A stretch of DNA of 64,000 bases from the NCBI GenBank assembly GCA_003990705.1, contig AP018318.1, forward strand, positions 4,839,501 to 4,903,500, read 5' to 3'. How positions within the stretch are numbered: position 1 is the first letter of the stretch; the number at the start of each line of letters is the position of its first letter. Shown here one piece after another: positions 35,191-44,880 of the stretch. The position numbers were made by a program, and so were the translations under genes. The DNA is from Nostoc sp. HK-01 (GTDB lineage: Bacteria > Cyanobacteriota > Cyanobacteriia > Cyanobacteriales > Nostocaceae). Below the pieces are notes generated by a model. That model searched no databases and had not been told where the DNA came from. It saw only the letters and a list, made by a program, of their open reading frames with translations.

Positions 35191-37530
35191 CTATTTGCCA
35201 AACATCTGCTGAGAACTAACAATCGAGAAACCCCGGCGTGTTGGTTTAACCTTGGCTAACTCAACTTGGAAACTAACTTTATCGCTTGTTTCGCCACTCC
35301 GCGCTTCTAAATTCCAGTTCCCAGGACGGAGATACCAGAATAAATTAGTTGATTGTGGATCAAGCTTTTCACCATTCAACCACCACTCAACCGATGTAGA
35401 TTGATTTCCTGCTAGTTTAAATTCTAATTTTTGCTGTCCTTCTGTGCCTGGATAGAGTAAAAATAAATCGCCATTATGAGGAGAAACAATTCTCAAATTG
35501 CTAGACACAAAATTTGATTGCTGCTTGGCTAACCACTCGTCATATTCTGGCGGTAAATTAAATTGTGTCTCAGTTTCGTAAGCAATCTTCTCTTCTGGAT
35601 AAAAATACTCTTGCACTACAGAGTTACAGTCTGGCGTAGGACGTAAACCAGAAACTGCACATATAGGGAGTTTAATTAACCCTTGAGGAACTGTAAAATT
35701 TGCTGGTTCTTGATGTTCGTGCAGATGCAACATAATGCGATTCCACAAAGGTGCTGCACCCATCACACCGGATACTTGACGCATCGGTTCACCGTTGAAA
35801 TTTCCTACCCAAGTTGCAACGGTGTAGTCGGTGGTAAAGCCAACAGTCCAAGTATCGCGGAAGTTGGAAGAAGTTCCAGTTTTGACGGCGGCGGGGAGGG
35901 GCAAGTTTAATACTGAGTCTACACCAAAAGCGGTGGCGCGGGCGTGGCGATCGCTCAACATATCAGTAATCAGTTGCCATGTTGTCGAATTTTCGATTTG
36001 AGATTTGAGATTTTGGGTTGAAGAATCGTTAACAGTAGGCACAAGTGGGATACTTTGTCCTTGTCTCGCCATTGTGACGTAAGCTTGAGCCAGTTCCCAC
36101 AACGTGACTTCGCCACTACCGAGAGTTAAACCCAAACCGTAATATTCTGGAGTTTGATTCAGGTGAATAAAGCCTAATTCACGCAGACGTGCTAAAAAAC
36201 TCGGTACGCCGATTTTCTCTAAAACTCTCACCGCAGGCACATTTAAAGAATTGGCTAAAGCTACCCGCACTCTTACCGGGCCGAGAAAGCGTTGAGTATA
36301 ATCTGTTGGGCTATAAAGTTTTGCACCGGGAATGGCATAATGGGCGGGGACATCAGCCAAAATTGTGTTTGGGCGAATCAGTTTTTTTTCTAACGCCAAC
36401 TCATAGACAAAGGGTTTGAGAGTAGAACCGGGTTGGCGTAGTGCTTGTACGCCGTCGTTACGTCCGAGTTTGGCTTCGTTGAAATAATCTGGTGAACCGA
36501 CGTAAGCCAAAACTTCGCCAGTATGGTTGTCAATTACCAAAGCAGCCGCATCGTGGACATTGTTGGCGGCGAGGGTGGAGATGACTTGCTGTGCTTGGGC
36601 TTCGACGAATTGTTGTAATGGTCGTTCGATAGTGGTTTGGATGAGATGATCCCCCCAACCCCCCTTAAAAAGGGGGGCTATATTCTTCCCCCCTTGATAA
36701 GGGGGGCTAGGGGGGATCTGCATTTGATTTGCTAACCAAAACAAGAAATGAGGTGCAGCGATAATTCCCCGTTGGCGAGACTGAAAAACGACTTTTTCCG
36801 TTTGGGTTTTGTCGGCTATTTGTTGGGTGATATAGCCATCCTGTACCATCCTGTTGAGGACGTATTTCTGACGCTGTTTGAGTCTATCCCAATGTTGTAG
36901 CGGGTCAAAGTAGGTGGGATTATTAGGAATAGCTGCTAAAAGACTGGCTTGGGCAAGATTTAACTCACTGGCGGGTGTTGAAAAATAAGTCCGGGATGCG
37001 GCTTCTACACCATATATATTGCCGCCCATTGGTAGACGGTTGATATATGCAGTGAGAATTTCGTTTTTATTCATTCCCGCCGCTAACCGCCAAGCTAACC
37101 AAATTTCTTGCAATTTTCCTGATAAGTTGCGGGTGGATGGTTCTAACATCCGTGCTAACTGCATGGTAATTGTAGAAGCACCGGAGACTATTTGTTTGGC
37201 GTGAATGGCTTGGTTGATGGCGCGGATAATGGCTTTGATATCCAACGCGCCATGATGGTAGAAACTGCTATCTTCGGCGGCGATAATTGCCTTGATAAAT
37301 TGGGGAGAAACTTGATTTAAAGGGACGACGGCGGTATGTTCTTGGTCACGGGTGAGGATTGTTCCTAACGGTAGCCCATTGCGATCGCTAAATTCCAAAG
37401 CCAACATATTTTGGGCGATGTCTGCGGTATGAATAGGCGCAAAATAAGGTAGTAGCCTCACGACTAAGCATATCAATACAATAACTAAGAAAAATTTTGA
37501 CTTTTGGATGAGCCGCCTACTTAGTCTCAT
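35191..37530 (-). CDS. pbpC: Penicillin-binding protein 1C (bifunctional transglycosylase/transpeptidase)
   Basis: A 779-residue membrane-anchored cell-wall enzyme. One N-terminal helix (about 12-30) is followed by the glycosyltransferase domain (catalytic Glu in IAAEDSSFYHHG; GASTITMQLARM) at about 60-230. The transpeptidase domain (about 320-600) has SxxK in PGSTLKPF, SLN in ANSLNVP and KTGTS. The PBP1C-specific beta domain forms the C-terminus. Between the two enzyme domains lies a translated palindromic repeat of about 23 residues (IPPSPPYQGGKNIAPLFKGG, then WGD) that is not part of the family. Bacterial PBP1C genes are typically paired with an alpha-2-macroglobulin gene, and one lies divergently at 37846. 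The pair is thought to repair and guard the periplasmic wall. Confidence 0.95.
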   Translation of the reverse strand: MRLSRRLIQKSKFFLVIVLICLVVRLLPYFAPIHTADIAQNMLALEFSDRNGLPLGTILTRDQEHTAVVPLNQVSPQFIKAIIAAEDSSFYHHGALDIKAIIRAINQAIHAKQIVSGASTITMQLARMLEPSTRNLSGKLQEIWLAWRLAAGMNKNEILTAYINRLPMGGNIYGVEAASRTYFSTPASELNLAQASLLAAIPNNPTYFDPLQHWDRLKQRQKYVLNRMVQDGYITQQIADKTQTEKVVFQSRQRGIIAAPHFLFWLANQMQIPPSPPYQGGKNIAPLFKGGWGDHLIQTTIERPLQQFVEAQAQQVISTLAANNVHDAAALVIDNHTGEVLAYVGSPDYFNEAKLGRNDGVQALRQPGSTLKPFVYELALEKKLIRPNTILADVPAHYAIPGAKLYSPTDYTQRFLGPVRVRVALANSLNVPAVRVLEKIGVPSFLARLRELGFIHLNQTPEYYGLGLTLGSGEVTLWELAQAYVTMARQGQSIPLVPTVNDSSTQNLKSQIENSTTWQLITDMLSDRHARATAFGVDSVLNLPLPAAVKTGTSSNFRDTWTVGFTTDYTVATWVGNFNGEPMRQVSGVMGAAPLWNRIMLHLHEHQEPANFTVPQGLIKLPICAVSGLRPTPDCNSVVQEYFYPEEKIAYETETQFNLPPEYDEWLAKQQSNFVSSNLRIVSPHNGDLFLLYPGTEGQQKLEFKLAGNQSTSVEWWLNGEKLDPQSTNLFWYLRPGNWNLEARSGETSDKVSFQVELAKVKPTRRGFSIVSSQQMFGK
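36648..36718. repeat. 71-bp palindromic repeat inserted in frame inside pbpC
   Basis: The ends GATCCCCCC and GGGGGGATC are inverted. Two inner hairpins (CCCCCCTT-AAA-AAGGGGGG and CCCCCCTT-GAT-AAGGGGGG) flank a central GCTATATTC. This is the well-known C6/G6 dispersed repeat of Nostocales. Read on the coding strand it has no stop and adds about 23 residues to PbpC between its two domains. Confidence 0.88.
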
Positions 37531-37845
37531 CAGAGACTCCCCTGTATAGTAAAACTTACTTCAATTTTGACGCGTTGGCTATTTGTTAATCAGGTAATAT
37601 TGCAAAGACTTAACAATTTATACCAATTTAAATTAAGAATTGTAGTGATTTTTGGAAATAATTACACTAAATTGGTTATCCATTGTATACCGAGTTCCTC
37701 TTTATTTTCTTTCTTTGTGTCCTTTGCGCTCTTTGCGGTTCGTTAAAATAAAGTCTTTTTTGACAAACCACAAAGGACACGTAGACGCATCAGCGGCTTC
37801 CCGCAGGGTAGAACACAAAGAAAAAAGAATTAAAAGATATCTAAT
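37531..37845. other. Divergent intergenic region pbpC / alpha-2-macroglobulin
   Basis: 315 bases between two divergent genes. The right half (37706-37826) is taken up by a nested repeat described separately, so the promoters must lie inside or left of it. No gene is present; the 65-codon frame at 37652-37849 is translated repeat. Confidence 0.5.
37706..37826. repeat. Nested dispersed repeat
   Basis: The left arm TTCTTTGTGTCCTTTG pairs with a right arm read as CAAAGGACAC plus CACAAAGAA. The right arm is split by about 33 bases (GTAGACGCATCAGCGGCTTC and so on) of a second repeat type, related to that at 20884-20965. One repeat has therefore inserted in another. Confidence 0.65.
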
Positions 37846-40800
37846 ATGATTATTAAAATTTTTCTACAACTATTTATTACCCTAACATTTATACTAAGCA
37901 TTAGCGGGTGTAGTTTATTGGGTATATCCTCAAACAAAGAACCGTTACCCGCCGTTTCTCCTCTCACGCCACCAAAGTTACCAGACTGGATTGAACAAAT
38001 TAGCCCTATTGGTGATGCTACCCCTTTAAATCAGATTCGTATCCGCTTTAAGGAAGCATTAATTCCTGTTGAACGTCTAGATAGTGCAGAACAGCAAAAT
38101 TTATTACAAAAATTTACTTTATGGCCGCCTTTACCGGGTCAATTTCGCTTTTTAACACCGCGGATGGTAGGCTTTCAAGCAGATAAAGCACTACCACAAG
38201 CGACAAGATTTCAAGTTACTTTAAAAGCGGGTTTAGCAGATTTAAAAAATCACAAGTTAAATCAAGATTTGGCTTGGACTTTTAACACTGAACCTATCAA
38301 GTTGACTGATTTACCTGGGGTGAATCCTGTGGAGAAGGCTGAGATTCAACCTATAGATTTAAAAGAAAAACTGCAATTTACCTCCAATGTCGAATTAAAC
38401 TTAGCTTCCTTACAAGAACATCTTAAACTTGTACCGGAAGGAAAAAATAAAGATATCAGTTTTAATGCAGAGTTGGCGAAAGAAAAAAAACCTAAAGAGG
38501 GTGAAGACCCTTTAGAGAAATTTGACCCTTCAATGCGTAATTGGGTTTATAATCTCATACCCCAGCAAGGTTTAGAAAAAGCGACTAACTACCGTCTGGT
38601 ATTTTCTCCCGGCATATTACCAAATTACGGTAATTTACCAACAGATAGAGAGTCGGTGAGTAAGTTGGCGACTTATTCACCTTTAGAATTTAAAACCATC
38701 AACTTTTATGGACAACCAGATGTTAATGGAACTTACGGAAGGTTTATTAAAGGTAGCCCACAGTTAGAATTTAATAATATATTATTGGCAGATTCAGTTA
38801 AAGATAATATCAAAATTGATCCAGCACCAAAAGATATCTCTCGACTGTTCCAAGTTCCAGAAGAATCTAATTTAGTGACTCTTAATCCCTACGCTTTAGA
38901 ACCTACAACTAATTATAAAATTACGATTGGAACAAATATTAAAGATAAATTTGGGCAAACTTTAAATAAACCTGTCACCTTACAATATAATACTGGCGAT
39001 TTGGCAGGTGATATTTGGGTTCCATCAGATATACATATCTTTCCGTCAAATCAAAATTTACAGTTAAATATTAGTACAGTTAATTTACCAGAGTCTAAAT
39101 ATAAAGCTGCTTATCGTGTAGTTCAACCTAGCGATTTAGTTTATTTTAATAGTGCTTCACCTAAAGGTAATGATAACGAGTTATTACCACAGCTAAATTC
39201 ATGGCAAAGCTTTAAAGTCAACACTAAGAAAAATCAACTTGTCGATGTCAATATCCCGTTAAGAGAAAAGCTTGGTAGCCCTACAGGTATGTTAGCTTAT
39301 GGAGTCCAAGCCCGCACCAATAAATATCAAGATAATGGCAAAGAATTGTGGCGAGAACCTATAACTTATGGTTTAGTTCAATTAACAAATTTGGGTGTAT
39401 TTAGTCAATGGTTTCCTGACTCTGGTTTAATTCGCGTGCATCATTTGAGTGATGGTTCACCAGCTAAGAATGCAGCTATTGAAGTTTATCAATCAAAGTT
39501 AGAGGAAAAATATCCCAGTAATGCTGTATCTTGCGCGATAGGTAAAACTGATGAAAATGGTAATTTCAGATTACAAGTTGATAATTTAAAGCAGTGTTTT
39601 GCAGATAATCAAAGATTTACTAAATCACCACAATTATTAGTAATTGCGCGAGAAAACCAAGATTGGGCTTTTGCGAGAACCGAAGAATATAGCGGTTCTT
39701 TTGGTTATGGTATTGATGCAGGTTGGCAAGAAGCTAAAGCAGAATCACGGGGTGTAATTTTTTCTGATAGAGACTTATATCAACCAGGCGAAAAAGCTTG
39801 GTTTACTGGTTTTGCTGACTATTTACAAAATGGGACTCTTCAGCAAGATAAAAACGCGATTTATCAATTAACTTTGCTTAATCCAGACGGACAGAAGACA
39901 CAATTAGGTGATAAAAATACAAATGAGTTTGGGACTTTTTCTTTAGAGTTACCCATTCAGAAAACTCAAGCTTTAGGCTACTATACAATTCAGGGTAAAG
40001 GTAAAGAAGGGCAAGAAATTTCTGGGGAGTTTCGGGTAGCAGAATTTAAACCACCTAATTTTAAAGTTGAACTCAATTTAGATAAAGAATTTGCCCTAAC
40101 TAACGATAAAGTGGCAGCAAAAGCCGCTAGTAATTATTTATTTGGTGCGCCTGTCGAAGCTGGGGAAGCCAAATATTTTGTCACGCGCCAACAAACTAGT
40201 TTTATTCCTAAAAGTTGGGAAGAATTTAGTTTTGGGAGACAATGGTTTTGGCCGGAAGAAAGTCCATCTTTAACCAGTGATGTTTTGCAAACTAGTTCTA
40301 AATTAGATGCAAGTGGTAAAACTAGTCAAACTGTGACGGTGGCGAAAGATTTACCGTATCCAATGACTTATCAAGTAGATGTGCAAGTTGCGGATGTATC
40401 TAATTTATCTGTGGCTGCTTCTCAAAAGTTTACGGCTTTACCTAGTAACCGTTTGATTGGGTTGAAAAGTAATTTCATCGCTGATGCTGGTAAGGCTTTA
40501 CCTGTTGAAGTTATTGTTACTGAACCTACAGGAAAATCAATCACAGGTCAACGGGTGCGGGTAGAATTACAACAGATGAAATATAGTAGCGTGACGCAGT
40601 TAGTTGAAGGTAGCCACACTGCTAAAAATCAAGTTGAATATAAAACAGTTGGACAAGCAGAGATTACATCTGCGGAAAATCCTCAAATATTAACTCTCAC
40701 ACCAAATGAATCAGGTTCTTATCGCCTTCGCGCAAATTTTAGCGATACAAAAGAGGAATTAAGTGCAACAGATTTACAAATTTGGGCAACAGGGGAAACT

Positions 40801-43584
40801 TCAGTTTACTGGAGTTCGGAAGATAGCGATCGCCTAGAAGTTAAACTAGATAAAAAAGAGTATAAACCTGGGGAAACTGCCACAGCTTTAATTCAATCTC
40901 CCTACCCAGAAGCAGAATTATACTTTGCGGTAATTAAAGACAAACCAATTTATCAACAAGTAACCAAAGTCAAGGGTGGTGCGCCTCAAATTCAGTTTCA
41001 AGTCACACCAGAAATGTTACCAAATGCAGCAGTAGAAGCTGTGTTAGTCAGACAAGGCGCACCTCTTAACCAAGTCGAACCAGGAAGTTTAGATAAACTT
41101 GTGAAAATTGGGTTTAGCCCTTTTAAAGTCAACTTGCAAGATAAATATTTAAAAGTGCAAGTGACACCTTTGCAAGCATCTTTAGAACCGGGTGCAGAAC
41201 AAACAATACAATTAGAACTCAAAGACAATCAAAATAACCCCACCCCTGGACAATTTACTGTCATGGTGGTGAATGAAGCGGTGTTGCAACTATCTGGTTA
41301 TCGTCCGCCAAATTTGGTAGATACAGTCTACGCAGAACAGCAAATATCTACCCGGTTCAGCGATAATCGTCCTGATGTGGTGATACAACCCCAAGATATC
41401 GCCAAACCCAAAGGTTGGGGTTATGGCGGTGGTTTTTCTGTCGGTGCAGCAAATACCCGCGTCCGCACAGATTTTCAGGCGTTAGCTTACTACAACGGTT
41501 CAGTGTTAGCTGATGCGAGTGGGAAGGCGCAAATAACCTTTAAATTACCTGATGATTTCACGACATGGCGGGTGATGGCTGTCGCTACCGATGGAAACTT
41601 ACGCTTTGGTAACGCTGATGCGACATTTATCACTACCAAACCACTGCTAACCAATGCCATCTTGCCACAGTTTGTCCGTTCAGGCGATCGCATTTTCGCA
41701 GGTTTATCCGTCACCAACACCACCGGGAATAACGGAAACCTCTCAATAAACGGTGAACTTAGCGGTACAGTCAAGTTTGCCGAAAATAACCCCGCCACAA
41801 CTTCCTTGCAAACTAACGCCGAACCTGCTACCAAAGCTTATCGCTTCCCCATGATTGCAGGTGGCGTTGGCGAAAGTAAAGTTAGGTTCACCACCCAGTT
41901 AAATAATACAGCCGATGCTTTTGAACTGCCTTTAGAAGTGAAGCCGCTAGAAATTACCGAACAAGTTGTAGAAGCTGGGGTAACAGAAAAGCAAGTTAAA
42001 ATTCCCCTGAATGTTGATAAAAATATCTACCCCGAAGCTGGCGGTTTAAATATTCAACTGGCGAGTACATTAATACCCGAAATTAAAGCACCAGCTAAAC
42101 AAGTTTTAGAAGATGATGATTTACCTTTTGCAGAACCAGCCGCCAGTCAATTAATTATTGCTACTAACCTGCAAACTTTAGGTAAAAAATACAGTCAATC
42201 CTTTGCTGAATTTAATCCTAGCCAAAAAGCAAACCAAGCTATTACGCAACTGCAAAAATTACAAACAGCCGATGGTGGTTTTGCGGCTTATCCAGGACAA
42301 GAAAAATCAGATCCTTGGGTTTCTGCATATTCGGCTGAATCTTTAGTAAAAGCTAATCAAGCATTTCCTGGTTTTATCGATTCTGCCACACTAACGCGCT
42401 TGAAAAATTATCTGCAAAAGGTACTAGCAAACCCAGGACAGTATGATTTTTGTAAACAACAAATTTGTAAAAATCAACTGCAATTAAATGCCTTAATCGC
42501 TTTAGCAGAATTAGGTGATAAAAGCAATAGTTTCTTAGGTGATATTTACCAACAACGTAATAACTTTGATATCGTCACCCAAATCAAACTAGCGCGGTAC
42601 TTATCGCAATTCCCTGAATGGCAAGATGAATCACAACAAATGTTGAACCAGTTACAACAAAATATCTATGAAACTGGACGCAACGCCGTAGTTAGTTTAC
42701 CCCAAAGCTGGGGATGGATGAATTCATCTACCACCGCCCAAGCACAAGCTTTAAGGTTATTTATTGCCAAACAAAGCAAACCAGAAGTCATCGATAAATT
42801 ATTCCAAAGTCTATTAGGATTACGCCGCGATGGAACATGGCAAACTAACTATGATAATGCTCAAGCTTTAACAGCATTAGTAGAATATAGTCAACTCCAA
42901 CCCACACCACCAAATTTTGCCACTACAGTTAAATTAGCTGGTCAAAAGTTAGGTGAAAATCGCTTTGATGGTTACAAAAATCCTAACTTGCAACTAAATG
43001 TCGCAATGGATAAATTACCCCGTGGTCGTCATGATTTGATGTTGCAAAAATCAGGAAAAGGTAGATTACATTATTTAGTTGCCTATAATTATCGCTTGCA
43101 AGGCAACCAAGCAGGAAGATTTAACGGGTTACGAGTAACAAGAGAAATTAGCAAAGTTGGTGAAGAAAAAGTTCTGCAAAAAACAGGAATGTATGCTGTT
43201 GATAAACCCTTAACTGTAGATAGTGGTCAAGTATTTGATATTGGTTTAGAAATAATTGCAGATCATCCTGTAGATCATGTAGTAATTAAAGACCCATTAC
43301 CAGCAGGATTTGAAGCGGTAGACCAGAGTTTTCAAACTGCGACAGCCGCATTGCAAGCCAAAGCCGATAGTTGGGAACTTGCTTATCGGAATATTTACCG
43401 CGATCGCATTATCGCTTACGCCGACCACCTCGAACCAGGAGTTTACAGTCTACATTACTTAGTCCGTTCTGTAACTCCCGGTACATACCTCTGGCCTGGC
43501 GCAGAAGCGCATCTGCAATATGCACCAGAAGAGTTTGGGCGTTCGGCTGATTCTACAATTGTGCTTAACGCAGAGGTGCGCTGA
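37846..43584 (+). CDS. Bacterial alpha-2-macroglobulin-like lipoprotein lacking the thioester
   Basis: A 1912-residue lipoprotein (hydrophobic 5-20, lipobox SISG-C22), probably anchored in a membrane facing the periplasm. Macroglobulin-like beta domains fill most of the chain. The conserved A2M core appears near 1240 (LPDDFTTWRVMAVATDG), and the helical thioester-containing domain follows at about 1420-1700 (KLQTADGGFAAYPGQ...DPWVSAYSAESL). The thioester motif CLEQ is absent: the equivalent segment reads DDLPFAEPAASQLIIATNLQ (FAEP at 1428-1431). It belongs to the large YfhM-type family that accompanies PBP1C and probably traps invading proteases, here without covalent capture. The partner pbpC is divergent and shares its control region. 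The final 330 residues end in a repeat-derived boundary. Confidence 0.92.
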   Translation: MIIKIFLQLFITLTFILSISGCSLLGISSNKEPLPAVSPLTPPKLPDWIEQISPIGDATPLNQIRIRFKEALIPVERLDSAEQQNLLQKFTLWPPLPGQFRFLTPRMVGFQADKALPQATRFQVTLKAGLADLKNHKLNQDLAWTFNTEPIKLTDLPGVNPVEKAEIQPIDLKEKLQFTSNVELNLASLQEHLKLVPEGKNKDISFNAELAKEKKPKEGEDPLEKFDPSMRNWVYNLIPQQGLEKATNYRLVFSPGILPNYGNLPTDRESVSKLATYSPLEFKTINFYGQPDVNGTYGRFIKGSPQLEFNNILLADSVKDNIKIDPAPKDISRLFQVPEESNLVTLNPYALEPTTNYKITIGTNIKDKFGQTLNKPVTLQYNTGDLAGDIWVPSDIHIFPSNQNLQLNISTVNLPESKYKAAYRVVQPSDLVYFNSASPKGNDNELLPQLNSWQSFKVNTKKNQLVDVNIPLREKLGSPTGMLAYGVQARTNKYQDNGKELWREPITYGLVQLTNLGVFSQWFPDSGLIRVHHLSDGSPAKNAAIEVYQSKLEEKYPSNAVSCAIGKTDENGNFRLQVDNLKQCFADNQRFTKSPQLLVIARENQDWAFARTEEYSGSFGYGIDAGWQEAKAESRGVIFSDRDLYQPGEKAWFTGFADYLQNGTLQQDKNAIYQLTLLNPDGQKTQLGDKNTNEFGTFSLELPIQKTQALGYYTIQGKGKEGQEISGEFRVAEFKPPNFKVELNLDKEFALTNDKVAAKAASNYLFGAPVEAGEAKYFVTRQQTSFIPKSWEEFSFGRQWFWPEESPSLTSDVLQTSSKLDASGKTSQTVTVAKDLPYPMTYQVDVQVADVSNLSVAASQKFTALPSNRLIGLKSNFIADAGKALPVEVIVTEPTGKSITGQRVRVELQQMKYSSVTQLVEGSHTAKNQVEYKTVGQAEITSAENPQILTLTPNESGSYRLRANFSDTKEELSATDLQIWATGETSVYWSSEDSDRLEVKLDKKEYKPGETATALIQSPYPEAELYFAVIKDKPIYQQVTKVKGGAPQIQFQVTPEMLPNAAVEAVLVRQGAPLNQVEPGSLDKLVKIGFSPFKVNLQDKYLKVQVTPLQASLEPGAEQTIQLELKDNQNNPTPGQFTVMVVNEAVLQLSGYRPPNLVDTVYAEQQISTRFSDNRPDVVIQPQDIAKPKGWGYGGGFSVGAANTRVRTDFQALAYYNGSVLADASGKAQITFKLPDDFTTWRVMAVATDGNLRFGNADATFITTKPLLTNAILPQFVRSGDRIFAGLSVTNTTGNNGNLSINGELSGTVKFAENNPATTSLQTNAEPATKAYRFPMIAGGVGESKVRFTTQLNNTADAFELPLEVKPLEITEQVVEAGVTEKQVKIPLNVDKNIYPEAGGLNIQLASTLIPEIKAPAKQVLEDDDLPFAEPAASQLIIATNLQTLGKKYSQSFAEFNPSQKANQAITQLQKLQTADGGFAAYPGQEKSDPWVSAYSAESLVKANQAFPGFIDSATLTRLKNYLQKVLANPGQYDFCKQQICKNQLQLNALIALAELGDKSNSFLGDIYQQRNNFDIVTQIKLARYLSQFPEWQDESQQMLNQLQQNIYETGRNAVVSLPQSWGWMNSSTTAQAQALRLFIAKQSKPEVIDKLFQSLLGLRRDGTWQTNYDNAQALTALVEYSQLQPTPPNFATTVKLAGQKLGENRFDGYKNPNLQLNVAMDKLPRGRHDLMLQKSGKGRLHYLVAYNYRLQGNQAGRFNGLRVTREISKVGEEKVLQKTGMYAVDKPLTVDSGQVFDIGLEIIADHPVDHVVIKDPLPAGFEAVDQSFQTATAALQAKADSWELAYRNIYRDRIIAYADHLEPGVYSLHYLVRSVTPGTYLWPGAEAHLQYAPEEFGRSADSTIVLNAEVR

Positions 43585-43597
43585 GGTAAACGCAGCG

Positions 43598-43638
43598 AAA
43601 AGTTGCGTGCGGGGGTTCCCCCCGTTGAGCAAACTTTT
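43598..43638. repeat. Hairpin repeat after the macroglobulin gene
   Basis: Outer arms AAAAGTTGC / GCAAACTTTT and inner arms CGGGGG / CCCCCCG form a compound hairpin. It sits inside an AACGCAGAGG...ACGCGGAG type background, a frequent Nostocales intergenic repeat. It starts 14 bases past the stop and may also slow transcription. Confidence 0.55.
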
Positions 43639-43689
43639 CAAGACAAAGTTACGCGGAGTCTTTTTATTTAACAAGTTAGATGAAATAGA

Positions 43690-44259
43690 ATGCAGAAACT
43701 GACAAAACAACTAGTAACTTGGCTAAGTGCAACCATCATAGTTGTAGGTGTAGCAGGTTGTGATAAATTTTCTGGTGCTTCTGGAGATTTGGTTGAACGA
43801 GTTAGCGATGGTGATACTTTAGCAATTAAAGATGCTAAAGGTAATAAATTTAATGTGCGTTTTGCTTGTGTAGATGCGCCAGAAGTACCTCATTCGCAAA
43901 AAGAAAGGAACAGTAGCCGCGTTAGCGATCGCAATCAATTTAACTGGGGTGAAAAAGCACAAGCACGCTTACAACAACTCGTAAAGCAATCAGGCGATCT
44001 CGTGATTCTGAATATCACAGATACTGATCGCTATCAAAGAAAGGTGGCTGAAGTGCGTTTAAAAGATGGTACGTTTGTCCAAGAAGTCTTATTAAGAGAA
44101 GGTTTAGCTAAGGTATATCGTCCTTATCTCAATAAATGTCCCAGTAAAGATTTAGTTCAACAAGCTGAAACAAAAGCACAGCAGCAAAAACTAGGAGTTT
44201 GGAGTGATAGCAAATTTACCAACCCTTGGGAGTTTCGGAGTGCTAATAAGAATAAATAA
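43690..44259 (+). CDS. Secreted thermonuclease-like lipoprotein (SNase domain)
   Basis: A 189-residue protein with a lipoprotein signal (lipobox GVAG-C24) and a staphylococcal nuclease-like domain (about 33-175). The catalytic residues are visible: Asp in VSDGDTL, Arg and Glu in VRFACVDAPEV, and the second Arg in DTDRYQRKVAEV. It should cleave single-stranded or loosely structured nucleic acids, using calcium, outside the cytoplasm. A short insert after DAPE (about 75-92, KERNSSRVSDRN, containing a HIP1-encoded SDR) is longer than usual. It lies 105 bases after the macroglobulin gene on the same strand. Its role may be nutrient scavenging or DNA turnover; nothing in the context decides. Confidence 0.9.
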   Translation: MQKLTKQLVTWLSATIIVVGVAGCDKFSGASGDLVERVSDGDTLAIKDAKGNKFNVRFACVDAPEVPHSQKERNSSRVSDRNQFNWGEKAQARLQQLVKQSGDLVILNITDTDRYQRKVAEVRLKDGTFVQEVLLREGLAKVYRPYLNKCPSKDLVQQAETKAQQQKLGVWSDSKFTNPWEFRSANKNK

Positions 44260-44319
44260 CTTGTATTTTATCTGTAAACTTTAGCCTCACCACATTAGTA
44301 GCTCAGAATAACTATTCTT

Positions 44320-44880
44320 TCAGACTTCTATTCGTTCTTCCCATCCATGCTTACCTGCGACTTCTTTCGTGACAAATTCAATGAGTGCTGGGGGTGCGAT
44401 TGATATTAAAACACTCGGATAAACTGCTGTACCCCAAACAGGATGAACTAGCATACAGCATTTATTTTTAATGACTGGATAGCCAAGTAAGGCTTTCACT
44501 ACAGCTGTATCATTATGGGGCATAGCACCAGGACGGGACAGTAACGGATAGCCAGTACGCGGATCAATTAAGTCTGCGAGATAGCCGCGATCGCGCAGAT
44601 CAAAAGCCACGTCACAGCCGAACCGCATAAACTTTTCCCGTAAGCGTTGTTTCTCTGACTCAATTTCTGTTGTGCTTTTGACTAAATAATGTTGCGATCG
44701 CTGCAAGACAATTACCACCCAAAATAAAGGTTGTTGTTTCCAATCTGGTAATATGTGTTCGCAGTTGGCACAGATATATTGGCTAGGTGCATGAATGGAA
44801 ATTTGCACCGCTTGTCCCATATCACCAACTAAATTTATGGGACTCCTTTGTTCCGAAATGTCAACGCTGGGGTAGTTCAC
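44320..44880 (-). CDS. MMADHC-like protein (cobalamin-trafficking type D family)
   Basis: A 186-residue soluble protein. The segment FGCDVAFDLRDRGYLADLIDPRTG (positions about 88-111, written here in parts as FGCDVAFDLRDRGY and LADLIDPRTG) and the tail with PVIKNKCCMLVHPVWGTAVYP match my memory of cyanobacterial proteins annotated as methylmalonic aciduria and homocystinuria type D. In humans MMADHC directs cob(II)alamin to methionine synthase or methylmalonyl-CoA mutase. Four cysteines are present (two at 37 and 40 in CANCEH, then a CC pair). The N-terminal CxxC could bind a metal. No cobalamin gene is adjacent, so the functional link is inference. It converges on the nuclease gene and terminates 60 bases from it. 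Confidence 0.6.
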   Translation of the reverse strand: MNYPSVDISEQRSPINLVGDMGQAVQISIHAPSQYICANCEHILPDWKQQPLFWVVIVLQRSQHYLVKSTTEIESEKQRLREKFMRFGCDVAFDLRDRGYLADLIDPRTGYPLLSRPGAMPHNDTAVVKALLGYPVIKNKCCMLVHPVWGTAVYPSVLISIAPPALIEFVTKEVAGKHGWEERIEV

